A DNA stretch of 64,000 bases from contig NZ_KQ948150.1 in NCBI RefSeq assembly GCF_001513955.1, positions 62,001-126,000 of the forward strand, given 5' to 3'. The position numbers and the translations under genes are program-made. The stretch is from Streptomyces pseudovenezuelae (GTDB taxonomy: Bacteria; Actinomycetota; Actinomycetes; Streptomycetales; Streptomycetaceae). Shown here in pieces: positions 42,158-50,741 of this stretch (position 1 is its first letter; each line of letters opens with the position of its first letter). A model generated the notes under the pieces. The model saw only the letters and a program-made list of their open reading frames with translations, made no database searches and was not told where the DNA came from.

Positions 42158-43533
42158 GAAGTGCCCTCCACGGTCCTGTCCTCGCCCACCGCCGCCTTGA
42201 CATCGTTATCGAAGGTCGAGGCGGCCTTGTCGACGGAGGCCTGACCGGTCGTCACGGACTCCATCGCCTTCTGGATCGCGGTCGAGACCTGGTTGTACTC
42301 GGGCAGCCCGGGCCGGTAGTGGGTGTCGGCGACCAGCTCCGTGAAGAACTTGTTGGTCGGCACCGAGTCCAGGTACGCCGGGTCCGAGGCCACGTCGGTG
42401 CGCACCGCGATGTTCGCGTTCGTCACGTTCCACTTCGCGGCGTTGGTCTTCGTCTGGAGCGTGGTCGACAGGAACTTCCAGGCCAGGTCCGGGTTCTTGG
42501 CCTTGGCCGGGATCGACCAGGCCCAGCCGCCCGACATGCTGGTACGGCCCGGCGCCTGACCGTTCTGCGTCGGCATCGCCGCGGTGCCCATCACCGACTG
42601 CCATTGCTTCCACGGCTTGGCCGCCGCCGAACTCCAGTTGTTGGGCATCCAGGAGCCGTCGATGTCGATCGCCAGCTTGCCCTCGGGGATGAGTTCGGTG
42701 CCGACCGCGGTCCCGAAGTTGGCGCCCAGCGCCTGCTCCTTGGACGGGCCGAGATCCTGGCCGTAGAGGGTGTGCACGAAGTCGAGCGCGTCCTTGAAGC
42801 CCTGGCTGCCCACGACCCACTTCTTCTCCGAGGCGTCGTAGAGCGACTTGTCGCCGGCCGCAGTGCCGTACAGGAGCATCTCGAAGCCCTGCATGGAGGA
42901 GGCCTCGCCGCCCGCCTGGCCGGTGTAGAGGTTCAGCGGGGTGACGCCGGGCAGCTTGGCCTTGATCTTCCTGGCGGCGGCGATCACGTCGGCCCAGGTC
43001 TTCGGCTGCCAGGGCACGGGGATCCCGGCCTTCTGCAGGAGCTGCTTGTTGTACCAGATCCCGCGGGTGTCGGTGTCGTCCGGCACGGCGTAGACCTTGC
43101 CGTCGGAGGCCCCGGTCACCGCCCCCTTGGCGGCCTTGGCGTACTGCGACCAGTCGGCCCACTGGGCGGCGTAGGCGTCCAGCGGCTTGAGATAGCCGCC
43201 CGCGATGTCGGAGTTGATGAGGGCGGTGTCCTCGTAGACCAGGTCGGGTGCGGTCGCGGGGGAGCGCATCATGAGCTGGAGCTTGGTGTAGTAGTCGTTC
43301 TCGGATGCGGTCACCGGCACGAGGTTCACTTTGGTGCCCGGGTTGGCCTTGGTGAATTCCTTCACCATCGAGGCGAGGAAGTTGGCCTGGAGCTTGTTGG
43401 TGCTGTCCAGGTTCTGCCAGTAGACGACCTTGATGGACTTGGACGAGCTGCCTGACGAGCCCGAACCGCAGCCGGTGACGGCCAGGGCGGTGGCGGCGGT
43501 GAAGGCCGCGGCGGTGACGATTCTCGAGCGCAC
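42154..43533 (-). CDS. ABC transporter substrate-binding lipoprotein (family 1 sugar-binding)
   Basis: A 459-residue exported lipoprotein. Signal and lipobox read AAAFTAATALAVTGCGSG, the Cys being lipidated. The mature protein has the two-lobe sugar-binding fold (VVYWQNLDSTNKLQANFLAS, ENDYYTKLQLMMRSP, SGGWAWSIPAKAKNPDLAW). GTG at 43533 follows a GGAGG ribosome site. It is the first gene of the import operon and is transcribed from the promoter with embedded operator at 43666-43694. Ligand presumably an alpha-mannoside. Confidence 0.92.
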   Translation of the reverse strand: MRSRIVTAAAFTAATALAVTGCGSGSSGSSSKSIKVVYWQNLDSTNKLQANFLASMVKEFTKANPGTKVNLVPVTASENDYYTKLQLMMRSPATAPDLVYEDTALINSDIAGGYLKPLDAYAAQWADWSQYAKAAKGAVTGASDGKVYAVPDDTDTRGIWYNKQLLQKAGIPVPWQPKTWADVIAAARKIKAKLPGVTPLNLYTGQAGGEASSMQGFEMLLYGTAAGDKSLYDASEKKWVVGSQGFKDALDFVHTLYGQDLGPSKEQALGANFGTAVGTELIPEGKLAIDIDGSWMPNNWSSAAAKPWKQWQSVMGTAAMPTQNGQAPGRTSMSGGWAWSIPAKAKNPDLAWKFLSTTLQTKTNAAKWNVTNANIAVRTDVASDPAYLDSVPTNKFFTELVADTHYRPGLPEYNQVSTAIQKAMESVTTGQASVDKAASTFDNDVKAAVGEDRTVEGTS

Positions 43534-43665
43534 AGTGGTTCCTCCGGGACGCGAAACCTGAGGGAAAGCCGCGAGTTCTCGGCCCGGAGGCCAGCCCGCG
43601 CGACGCCCCAAGCGCTGCGCCACCCTGCGCTGATCGGCCCCGATGGCCGGAATGTGATGGGCGTC

Positions 43666-43694
43666 AGCTAAATCCATTTGATGGATGAAGTCAA
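43666..43694 (-). promoter_or_regulatory. promoter with operator ATCCATxxxATGGAT in the spacer
   Basis: On the minus strand TTGACT (43689-43694) and TTAGCT (43666-43671) are 17 bases apart. The spacer (43672-43686) contains the perfect inverted repeat ATCCAT-3-ATGGAT, an ideal place for a repressor. The divergent ROK regulator is the obvious candidate to bind it. Start point of the operon would be about 125 bases before the lipoprotein gene. Confidence 0.6.
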
Positions 43695-43767
43695 TGCTTC
43701 GAGTATGTAAACTTTCGCCAGGGCGCCGCCCGGGGTGGCGGATGTGAGGGGATCAGGTGACCGACAG

Positions 43768-45012
43768 GTGACGATGCTCAGCGGGACGAACCTGCCACGG
43801 GTCGGCGGCTACAACCAGGCCGTCGTCCTGGACGCCATCCGCACCACGGGACAGGTGAGCCGGGTCGAGCTGGCCGCTCTCACCGGGCTGACCAACCAGA
43901 CCGTCTCCAACGTCGTCCGCAAGCTCCTCGACGCGGGCCTCGTCGCGGAGTCCGGCCAGGCCCCCTCCAGCGGCGGCAAGCGCCGTACCCTGCTGACGCT
44001 CCGGGCCGACGGGGCGTGCGCGGTCGGCGTCCATCTCGACCCCGAGGCCGCGGTGATCGTGGTGGTCGACCTGGCCGGCGAGGTGATCGGCAGCCGGCGC
44101 CTGCGGCTCACCGACCCCGGCGACCCGGCCGACGTCGTGGACCGCGTCGCGCGCACCACCGGGCGCCTCCTCGATCGCAGTGCCGTGGACCGCACCCGTC
44201 TGCTCGGCCTCGGCATCGCCGCGCCCGGCCCTCTCGACGGCAGCACCGGCGCCGTGGTCGCCCCACCGAACTTCCCCGGCTGGGGCCGCGTCCCCCTCGC
44301 GGACATGTTCGCCGACGCCACCGGACTGCCCGTGGCCCTCGACAACGACGCCACCGCCGCCGCCATCGGCGAGCGCTGGATCGGCGGCGCGGACCGGGCC
44401 GGCAGCTTCCTCTTCATCTACCTGGGCACGGGCGTAGGCGCCGGCATCGTCCTCAACAACACGGTCCTGCACGGCGATTCGGGCAACGCCGGCGAGTTCG
44501 GCCACATGGCCGTGGAGCCCGGCGACCGGGTCTGCCACTGCGGGGCGATGGACTGCCTCGGCCCGTACGTCAGCCCGGCCGCGATCATCGACGACCTGCT
44601 GCGCCTGCACGGCAGGACCGCCGCCGACCGTATCGGCCTCACCGGTACGCCCGACTCCGTGCACCACGACTGGAAGGCCCTGCGCCGCGCGGCCCGCGCG
44701 GATGATCCCGCCGCCTGTGACGTCGTACGACGCGCCGCGCGCCGGATCGGCGAGGCCGCGCGCGGCGCCGCCAGCCTGCTCGACGTCAGCCGGGTCGTCC
44801 TCGGCGGTGAGGCGCTGCGCGGCATCGAGCCGATCATCCGCGAGGAGGTCGAGGCCGCCGTCAACCGCACCTCCGTCGCCCGTACGATCCGCGCGGTCGC
44901 CGTGGAGCAGAGCGTGATCGGCGAGACGGTGGGCGCGGTGGGGGCGGCGTCGCTGGTGCTGCACGGGAACTACGCGCCCGGGTGGCGGATGCTGACGGAT
45001 GTGCCGGGCTGA
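43768..45012 (+). CDS. ROK-family transcriptional repressor
   Basis: A 414-residue regulator. Winged HTH at the N terminus (GQVSRVELAALTGLTNQTVS followed by NVVRKLLDAGLV), then a ROK sugar-kinase-like domain: GVHLDPEAAVIVVVDLAG, ALDNDATAAAIGERWIGGA, IYLGTGVGAGIVLNN, HMAVEP and a Cys cluster VCHCGAMDCLG that binds zinc in the family. ROK repressors release DNA upon binding a sugar. It diverges from the mannosidase/importer operon and should control it. GTG at 43768 has AGGTGA seven bases ahead; ATG at 43774 is a close alternative. Confidence 0.9.
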   Translation: MTMLSGTNLPRVGGYNQAVVLDAIRTTGQVSRVELAALTGLTNQTVSNVVRKLLDAGLVAESGQAPSSGGKRRTLLTLRADGACAVGVHLDPEAAVIVVVDLAGEVIGSRRLRLTDPGDPADVVDRVARTTGRLLDRSAVDRTRLLGLGIAAPGPLDGSTGAVVAPPNFPGWGRVPLADMFADATGLPVALDNDATAAAIGERWIGGADRAGSFLFIYLGTGVGAGIVLNNTVLHGDSGNAGEFGHMAVEPGDRVCHCGAMDCLGPYVSPAAIIDDLLRLHGRTAADRIGLTGTPDSVHHDWKALRRAARADDPAACDVVRRAARRIGEAARGAASLLDVSRVVLGGEALRGIEPIIREEVEAAVNRTSVARTIRAVAVEQSVIGETVGAVGAASLVLHGNYAPGWRMLTDVPG

Positions 45013-45276
45013 AGTGGCGGCGGTGCGCGCCGAGTTGGCGGTCGCGCGCCGGACGTCCTGAGCTGCGACGGGCTTGCTCCGGGGAACGGCCGCGGCTCCG
45101 CCCACGCTGACGTCGGCCTGGTGCGCCGGCACCAGGGCACGTGAATGGCTGGTCCAGACGCACCAGGCGAAGACGGCGGCGCTGGACGATGCCCGGCGGG
45201 GTGCCGGAAGGAAGGGTTGCAGACGCGCGGATCCCGCGCATCCCCCCTGCCCAACGGCGTCTGGAGTGATCGACAG

Positions 45277-47565
45277 GTGGCTACTTTTCTCTACCGGATC
45301 GGACGGTGGGCCTTCCGGCGGCGGCGCCTCGTGGGCGGCCTGTGGCTGAGTGCCCTGGTGCTGGCCGTCGCCGCGGCCGCCCTGGCGCCGGCCGGCGAGG
45401 ACGAGGACCTCGCCATGCCCGGTACCGAGTCGCAGAAGGCGTTCGACCTGCTGGACGAGCGCTTCCCGCAGAGCAACTCCCAGGGAGCCGAAGCCCGTTT
45501 GGTCTTCCAGGCCCCCGACGGGCAGCAGGTGACGGCCAGGCAGAACAAGGCTGCTGTCACGGCCGCGCTCGGAGCGCTGGACACCGGCGCGCAGGTCGCC
45601 TCGACCACCGACCCCTACACGACCGGCGCCGTCAGTACGGACGGCACCATCGCCTACTCCACGATCACCTACACCGCGGACGCCGTCGATCTGACCGCGT
45701 CGACGAAGAGCGCCCTGGAGGAGACCGCGAGCCGGGCCCGCGACGCGGGGCTGACCGTGGAGATCGGCGGCTCGGCCCTGGACGCGGAAGAGGAGCTGGG
45801 CGGGACGACGGAGATCATCGGCGTGGCCGTCGCGGCGGTGGTGCTGGTGCTCGCCCTCGGTTCGCTCGTCGCGGCCGGACTGTCGCTGCTGACCGCCTTC
45901 GTGGGCGTGGCCATCGCCTTCGGACTGGTCTCCGCGCTGGCCGTGCCACTGGGCCTGACGTCCACCGTCGCCATCCTGGCCCTGATGCTGGGGCTGGCGG
46001 TCGGCATCGACTACGCCCTGTTCATCACCTCCCGCTTCCGGGACGAGCGCGCCCGGGGCAGCGAGCCTGAGGAGGCCGCCGGCCGGGCGGTGGGCACAGC
46101 CGGATCCGCGGTCGTCTTCGCGGGCGCGACCGTGATCATCGCCCTGGTCGGGCTGGGGGTCGTCGGAATCCCCGAACTCACCAAGATGGGCATGGGCGGC
46201 GCGGGCGCCGTGGCCCTCGCCGTACTCGTCGCCCTGACCCTGGTCCCGGCGCTGTTCGGCTTCTTCGGACGGCGGGTGCTGTCCCGTGCCGCTCGCAAGG
46301 CGGTCCGGCCGGGAGAAGAGGCCACCTGGCCCGGAGGCGGGGCCACGTCGTCCGGGGGTGAACGTCCGCACCGGGTGCCCGGGGCGGAGGACCGGCGGCC
46401 CGGACTCGGCAGCCGCTGGGCGCGGTTCGTGCTGCGCAGGCCGGTGGCCGTGCTGATGATCGCCGGACTCGGTCTGGGAGCCGTAGCCCTGCCGGCGCTG
46501 AGCCTCGAACTCGGGCTGCCGGGCGACGAGTCCAAGTCCGTGGAGACCACCCAGCGCCGCGCCTACGACCTGCTGTCGGAAGGCTTCGGTCCCGGCTTCA
46601 ACGGCCCCTTGACCGTGGTCGTGGACCTGTCGGAGTCGGCGGACACCAGGGCCGCCACGGACCTGGTCGCCAAGACCGTACGGGCGGTGGACGGGGTCGA
46701 GTCGGTCGGCGATCCGGTGCTCAACCGGACCGGGGACACGGCCGTTCTCACCGCCGTCCCGCGGACCGCGCCGAACAGTGCCGAGACCAAGGACCTGGTG
46801 CACGCGATCCGGGACGCGGTGCCGGACGCCGAGGCCGAGACCGACGCCGGCATTCTGGTGACCGGCACCACCGCGCTGAACATCGACATCTCCGAAGCCA
46901 TGTCCGACGCCCTCGTCCCCTATCTGAGCGTCGTGATCGGACTGGCGGTGCTCCTGCTGACGGTGGTCTTCCGTTCGGTCCTGGTCCCGGTCAAGGCGGC
47001 TCTCGGCTTCCTGCTGTCGGTGGGTGCCGCCTTCGGCGTCCTGGTCGCCGTCTTCCAGTGGGGCTGGGCGGCGGACCTGATCGGCATCGAACAGACCGGT
47101 CCGGTCATGTCCCTGATGCCGATACTCATCATCGGCATCGTGTTCGGTCTCGCCATGGACTACGAGGTCTTCCTGCTCACCCGCATGCGGGAGGCCTACT
47201 CCCACGGCGCGTCCCCCGGCGAGGCGATCGTCGACGGGTTCCGGCACAGCGGACGGGTGGTGGCCGCGGCGGCCATCATCATGATCAGCGTGTTCGCCGG
47301 ATTCATCGGGATGAACAGCCCGACCATCCAGACGATGGGCGTCGGCCTGGCCGCCGCCGTCGCCTTCGACGCCTTCGTGGTGAGGATGGCGATCGCCCCC
47401 GCGGTCCTGGCTCTGCTCGGCCACCGTGCCTGGTGGCTGCCCCGTATCCTGAACCGCGTGCTGCCGAATGTGGACATCGAGGGTGAGGCACTGAGCCGGC
47501 GTGTCCCGGCCGCGGCCGGCGAACCGGACACGGCGGTGCGGCGGCTGCCCGTCGGCCGGGACTGA
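45277..47565 (+). CDS. MMPL/RND-family membrane transporter
   Basis: A 762-residue membrane protein with the duplicated MMPL layout: an N-terminal helix, a first soluble porter domain, six helices with GLAVGIDYALFITSRFRD, a cytoplasmic Gly/Glu-rich loop, then the second half with FGLAMDYEVFLLTRMREAYS. The D-Y pairs in these helices are the proton-relay residues of the family. MMPL proteins export lipids or antibiotics. GTG at 45277 was chosen because the first helix starts there. It is the first gene of an operon with a two-component system. Lipid export for the PKS locus is a speculative possibility; these genes are 21 kb away. Confidence 0.88.
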   Translation: MATFLYRIGRWAFRRRRLVGGLWLSALVLAVAAAALAPAGEDEDLAMPGTESQKAFDLLDERFPQSNSQGAEARLVFQAPDGQQVTARQNKAAVTAALGALDTGAQVASTTDPYTTGAVSTDGTIAYSTITYTADAVDLTASTKSALEETASRARDAGLTVEIGGSALDAEEELGGTTEIIGVAVAAVVLVLALGSLVAAGLSLLTAFVGVAIAFGLVSALAVPLGLTSTVAILALMLGLAVGIDYALFITSRFRDERARGSEPEEAAGRAVGTAGSAVVFAGATVIIALVGLGVVGIPELTKMGMGGAGAVALAVLVALTLVPALFGFFGRRVLSRAARKAVRPGEEATWPGGGATSSGGERPHRVPGAEDRRPGLGSRWARFVLRRPVAVLMIAGLGLGAVALPALSLELGLPGDESKSVETTQRRAYDLLSEGFGPGFNGPLTVVVDLSESADTRAATDLVAKTVRAVDGVESVGDPVLNRTGDTAVLTAVPRTAPNSAETKDLVHAIRDAVPDAEAETDAGILVTGTTALNIDISEAMSDALVPYLSVVIGLAVLLLTVVFRSVLVPVKAALGFLLSVGAAFGVLVAVFQWGWAADLIGIEQTGPVMSLMPILIIGIVFGLAMDYEVFLLTRMREAYSHGASPGEAIVDGFRHSGRVVAAAAIIMISVFAGFIGMNSPTIQTMGVGLAAAVAFDAFVVRMAIAPAVLALLGHRAWWLPRILNRVLPNVDIEGEALSRRVPAAAGEPDTAVRRLPVGRD

Positions 47566-47571
47566 CCGGTC

Positions 47572-48906
47572 ATGACCACCATGGGGGGCGGCGGCCCGCG
47601 ACCACACGGCACGTGGTGGCGGGAGGCGGCGATCACGGCGACGGCGTTCGCGCTGTGTCTGCTCGGCGGTGTGGTGCAGGACGGCGCGAGCACCCTGTCA
47701 CCGCCGTCCGCCGCCGCTTACTTCATCGCCACGGTGTCCTGTGCCGTGCTTCCGGCACGGCACCGCGCGCCGCAGGCCGTCATGGCGGTCACGACCGCGA
47801 CCGGCGTGCTGGCGCCGTTCCTGGGCCTGCTGCTGAGCCCGCTCATCGCGGCCCCCGCGGTGATCGCCGCCTACTCCTACGCGCTCACCGCGCGCACCGA
47901 ACGGCGTGCGGCGAGCGCGGTGGCGCTCGTCTCCGGAGCGCTGCTGGTCGCCTCGACGCCCCTGTTCGGGGCTCTTTCGTGGAAGGACGCGAGCAGGGTG
48001 GGAGCCGTGGCGGCGTTCCCGCTGGTGGCCGGCGTACTGGGGCACTCGACGCGGAACCGGCGGGCCTACCTCGCGGCCGTGGAGGAGCGGGCCCTGCGCG
48101 CCGAGCAGAGCCGGGACAGCGAGGCGCGTCGGAGGGTGGCCGAGGAACGGGTGCGCATCGCGCGGGAGTTGCACGATCTGGTGGCTCACCAGATCACCCT
48201 GGCCAACGCGCAGGCCACGGTCGCCGCCCACCTCTTCGACACCCGCCCGGAGCAGACCCGCAGGAGTCTCCGGGAACTCGTCGCCACCACCAGCGACGCG
48301 CTCGACGACCTGCGGGCCACCGTCGGTCTGCTGCGCCAGTCCGGGGACGCGGCTGCACCCGCCGAACCGGCACCCGGACTGTCCCGGCTGCCCGGTCTCC
48401 TGGAGTCGTTCCGCCGCGCGGGTCTGGAGGTGACGGTGCACCAGGAGGGCACGGCCAGGCCGCTGCCGCCGGGCGTGGACCTCACCGCCTACCGCATCGT
48501 CCAGGAGGCCCTGACCAACGTGACCAAGCACGCCGGTACCCGCAGCGCCCGGGTGGGCCTCACCTGGAACCGCGATCGCGTGACCATCACCGTCGCCGAC
48601 GACGGAGAAAGCGCGCGTACGGCGCCGACGTCGTCCACGGCGGCGACGGCCGTCACCGGGGCGAGTGCGTCCGCGGTGGGGGACCGCCCGCCCGGATACG
48701 GTCTGATCGGGATGCGTGAACGTGCCTCCGCGGTCGGGGGCCGGCTCTCCGCGGGCAGGCGCCCGGAGGGGGGCTTCCTCGTCCGCGTCCAGTTGCCGCT
48801 CCCGCCCGCGAAGGACGCGACGCCCGTCACCGACCGAGCACCGGCCGGCGAGGAACGGATGGCGGACGCGGCGAGCGGCGACGGCGAGACGGGAGACGCT
48901 TCATGA
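47572..48906 (+). CDS. DesK/NarX-type sensor histidine kinase
   Basis: A 444-residue kinase starting six bases after the transporter stop. Four or five N-terminal helices (ALCLLGGVVQ, YFIATVSCAVLPA, GVLAPFLGLLLSPLIAA, ALLVASTPLFGAL) are followed by a HisKA_3 helix with the phospho-acceptor in ERVRIARELHDLVAHQITLA and an HATPase domain (VQEALTNVTKHAGTRSARV, GYGLIGMRERASAVGG). It overlaps the response regulator start as ATGA. It probably senses a membrane or drug signal for the transporter. Confidence 0.9.
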   Translation: MTTMGGGGPRPHGTWWREAAITATAFALCLLGGVVQDGASTLSPPSAAAYFIATVSCAVLPARHRAPQAVMAVTTATGVLAPFLGLLLSPLIAAPAVIAAYSYALTARTERRAASAVALVSGALLVASTPLFGALSWKDASRVGAVAAFPLVAGVLGHSTRNRRAYLAAVEERALRAEQSRDSEARRRVAEERVRIARELHDLVAHQITLANAQATVAAHLFDTRPEQTRRSLRELVATTSDALDDLRATVGLLRQSGDAAAPAEPAPGLSRLPGLLESFRRAGLEVTVHQEGTARPLPPGVDLTAYRIVQEALTNVTKHAGTRSARVGLTWNRDRVTITVADDGESARTAPTSSTAATAVTGASASAVGDRPPGYGLIGMRERASAVGGRLSAGRRPEGGFLVRVQLPLPPAKDATPVTDRAPAGEERMADAASGDGETGDAS

Positions 48907-49595
48907 CGCTCAGGGTGCTGCTCGCCGACGACCAGGCTCTGCTGCGCGGTGCCTTCCGGCTGCTTCTCGACTCCGCTGACGACATCACCGTGGTCGGTGA
49001 GGCCGCGGACGGCCGGGAGGCGGTGAGGCTCACCCGGGAGCTGCGCCCGGACGTGGTGGTGATGGACATCCGTATGCCCGAGGTGGACGGTCTCACCGCC
49101 ACGTCACGGATCTGCGCGGACCCCGACCTGCGCGCCAGCCGCATCCTGATCCTCACCACCTACGAGACCGACGAGTACGTCGCCCAGGCGCTGCGCGCCG
49201 GAGCCGGCGGCTTCATCGGCAAGGGCATCGGGGCCGAGGACCTGCTGGACGCCGTGCGGACGATCGCCGCCGGGGACACGCTTCTGTCACCCGCCGCGAC
49301 CCGTTCCCTGGTCGCCCGTTTCCTGGCCACACCGGAGGAAGCCGAGCCCCGCGACGCCGAACAGCTCGCCGTGCTCACCCCGCGCGAGCGCGAGATGGTG
49401 GCCCTGGTCGCGACCGGCCTGTCCAACCAGGAGATCGCCGAGCGGATGTTCCTCAGCCCCTTCACCGTCCGCGCCCACGTGCAGCGCGCCATGACGAAGC
49501 TGGGGGCCCGCGACCGGGCCCAACTCGTCGTCATCGCCTATCGGACGGGTCTGGCCCGGGCCGCCTCGGACGGCGGCACCGACCGCAGGTCGTAG
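48903..49595 (+). CDS. NarL/LuxR-family response regulator
   Basis: A 230-residue regulator with receiver (VLLADDQALLRGAFRL, VVVMDIRMPEVDG, ILTTYE, GKGIG) and LuxR-type HTH (LTPREREMVALVATGLSNQE then MFLSPFTVRAHVQRAM). In its receiver the usual conserved Lys is found in the GFIGKGIGAEDL loop. Third gene of the transporter/kinase operon, translationally coupled to the kinase. It is expected to control the operon itself. Confidence 0.9.
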   Translation: MTLRVLLADDQALLRGAFRLLLDSADDITVVGEAADGREAVRLTRELRPDVVVMDIRMPEVDGLTATSRICADPDLRASRILILTTYETDEYVAQALRAGAGGFIGKGIGAEDLLDAVRTIAAGDTLLSPAATRSLVARFLATPEEAEPRDAEQLAVLTPREREMVALVATGLSNQEIAERMFLSPFTVRAHVQRAMTKLGARDRAQLVVIAYRTGLARAASDGGTDRRS

Positions 49596-49723
49596 GAACC
49601 GTCGACGCCTCGCTCAAGCGCACGGGCCGCGACGGGCACGCGTGCGTGCTCACCCTCGTCCTCAAGGCTCATGCCTCGCTGCCTGGCCTTGGTCGGTGCC
49701 TGCCGCGTCGTCTGCCGCGCCTG

Positions 49724-50464
49724 TCAGGTGAGGTTCAGGCCGCCGTCGAGCACGATGACCTCGCCGGTCAGATAGGCGCTGCCGATCACCGACGCCACCA
49801 GGTCGGCCACGTCGGCGGGTCGGGCCGGGCGGTGCATCGGCGCGCGGTCCCGCCACAGCTCGTGCGCCTGTGCCCAGTCCTTCGTCATCGGCGTGTCCAC
49901 GAGGCCCGGTGCCACCGCGTTCACCCGTACGTCCGGCCCGAGCGCGGCCGCGAGCAGCCGGGTCACGTGGTTGAGCGCGGCCTTGCTCGCCGCGTACGGC
50001 ACCGAGGAGCCCTTGGGCCGTACGCCGGCGTGGCTGGTGATGTTGACGATGCTGCCGCCCCCGGGGGACCGCCGCAGTGCCGGGAGGGCCGCGGTGCACA
50101 GCACCCAGGGCGCGATCAGGTTGACCTCCAGCAGCTGCCGCCAGTCCGCCGGAGTCGCCGCCGCGAGGTCCGCGTGCGGGATGGGCCGGCTGATGCCCGC
50201 GTTGTTCACCAGCACGTCCAGCCGCCCGAAGTGATCCAGCGCCCTCGCGACCAGCCCCCGGGCCTCCTCCTCGACGCCGAGGTCCGCCTGGACGTAGGCC
50301 CCGCCGAGCTCCGCCGCCAGTGCCCGTCCGGTCTCCGCGCTCCGCCGGGAGTGCACGACGACCCGTGTCCCGTCCGCCGCGAGGCGCCGTGCGACGGCCT
50401 CGCCGATCCCCGACGTGGACCCGGTGACCAGGGCGACGGGCCGGTCGCCCGCTTCGATGCTCAT
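49724..50464 (-). CDS. short-chain dehydrogenase/reductase (SDR, FabG-like)
   Basis: A 246-residue classical SDR. Cofactor motif TGSTSGIGEAV, NNAG in the fourth strand, catalytic Ser in IVNITSHAGV, and Tyr-x-x-x-Lys in VPYAASKAALN; the terminal TGEVIVLDGGLNLT is typical. Arg residues after the second strand (VVHSRRSAE) favour NADPH. It reduces a ketone or oxidises an alcohol. It could in principle supply the ketoreductase missing from the Pks13-like system, but it is 26 kb away. ATG at 50464; an upstream start would add six residues. Confidence 0.9.
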   Translation of the reverse strand: MSIEAGDRPVALVTGSTSGIGEAVARRLAADGTRVVVHSRRSAETGRALAAELGGAYVQADLGVEEEARGLVARALDHFGRLDVLVNNAGISRPIPHADLAAATPADWRQLLEVNLIAPWVLCTAALPALRRSPGGGSIVNITSHAGVRPKGSSVPYAASKAALNHVTRLLAAALGPDVRVNAVAPGLVDTPMTKDWAQAHELWRDRAPMHRPARPADVADLVASVIGSAYLTGEVIVLDGGLNLT

Positions 50465-50545
50465 GACAGTGGATCTTGCCACGGCACGCCTGAGTCGGGT
50501 CCGGGAAGAGTCGTCAGGAGCTCGCTGCCGGGGCTTGGTCCTCGG

Positions 50546-50733
50546 TACCCGGGGGTCGTCTCCGACCTCGCCGTGCAGGTGGCCGGCACATCGGTCTTCC
50601 TGAGCACCGCCGAAGAGCAGGGCGTCAGTCCGGAACTGATTCGCCCCTACTTCGAGTCGATTTGCGCCGATGGCTGGCCGAGGGCGCCGGGGAGGAGGAC
50701 CTCACGGGCGTGATCGACCTGCTGGAGCACTGA
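50546..50733 (+). pseudogene. C-terminal remnant of an NAD(P)-dependent reductase (imine reductase / 6PGDH-like)
   Basis: The stretch YPGVVSDLAVQVAGTSV and then EEQGVSPELIRPYFES looks like the end of the all-helical domain of imine-reductase-like proteins. The tail continues as RWLAEGAGEEDLTGVIDLLEH and a stop at 50731-50733, but in a different reading frame. A single-base change near 50655-50668 breaks the frame, and the N-terminal part is gone. The remnant lies between the SDR and the methyltransferase genes. Confidence 0.6.
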
Positions 50734-50741
50734 CGGCCGCG

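Noticed and set aside
45277..47565. MMPL transporter as a true MmpL3-like member of the lipid locus
   Set aside because: It lies 21 kb away, is coupled to its own two-component genes, and its sequence alone does not separate it from general MMPL drug exporters.
43753..47607. Very long open frame on the minus strand opposite the ROK and MMPL genes
   Set aside because: It is an antisense shadow of GC-rich coding DNA; its translation is low-complexity (Gly/His/Asp/Arg/Gln) with no family motif, while the plus-strand genes have clear domains.
49724..50464. SDR as the dedicated ketoreductase for the Pks13-like product
   Set aside because: Only a generic FabG-like SDR, distant from the locus and in an unrelated neighbourhood; no evidence beyond enzyme class.
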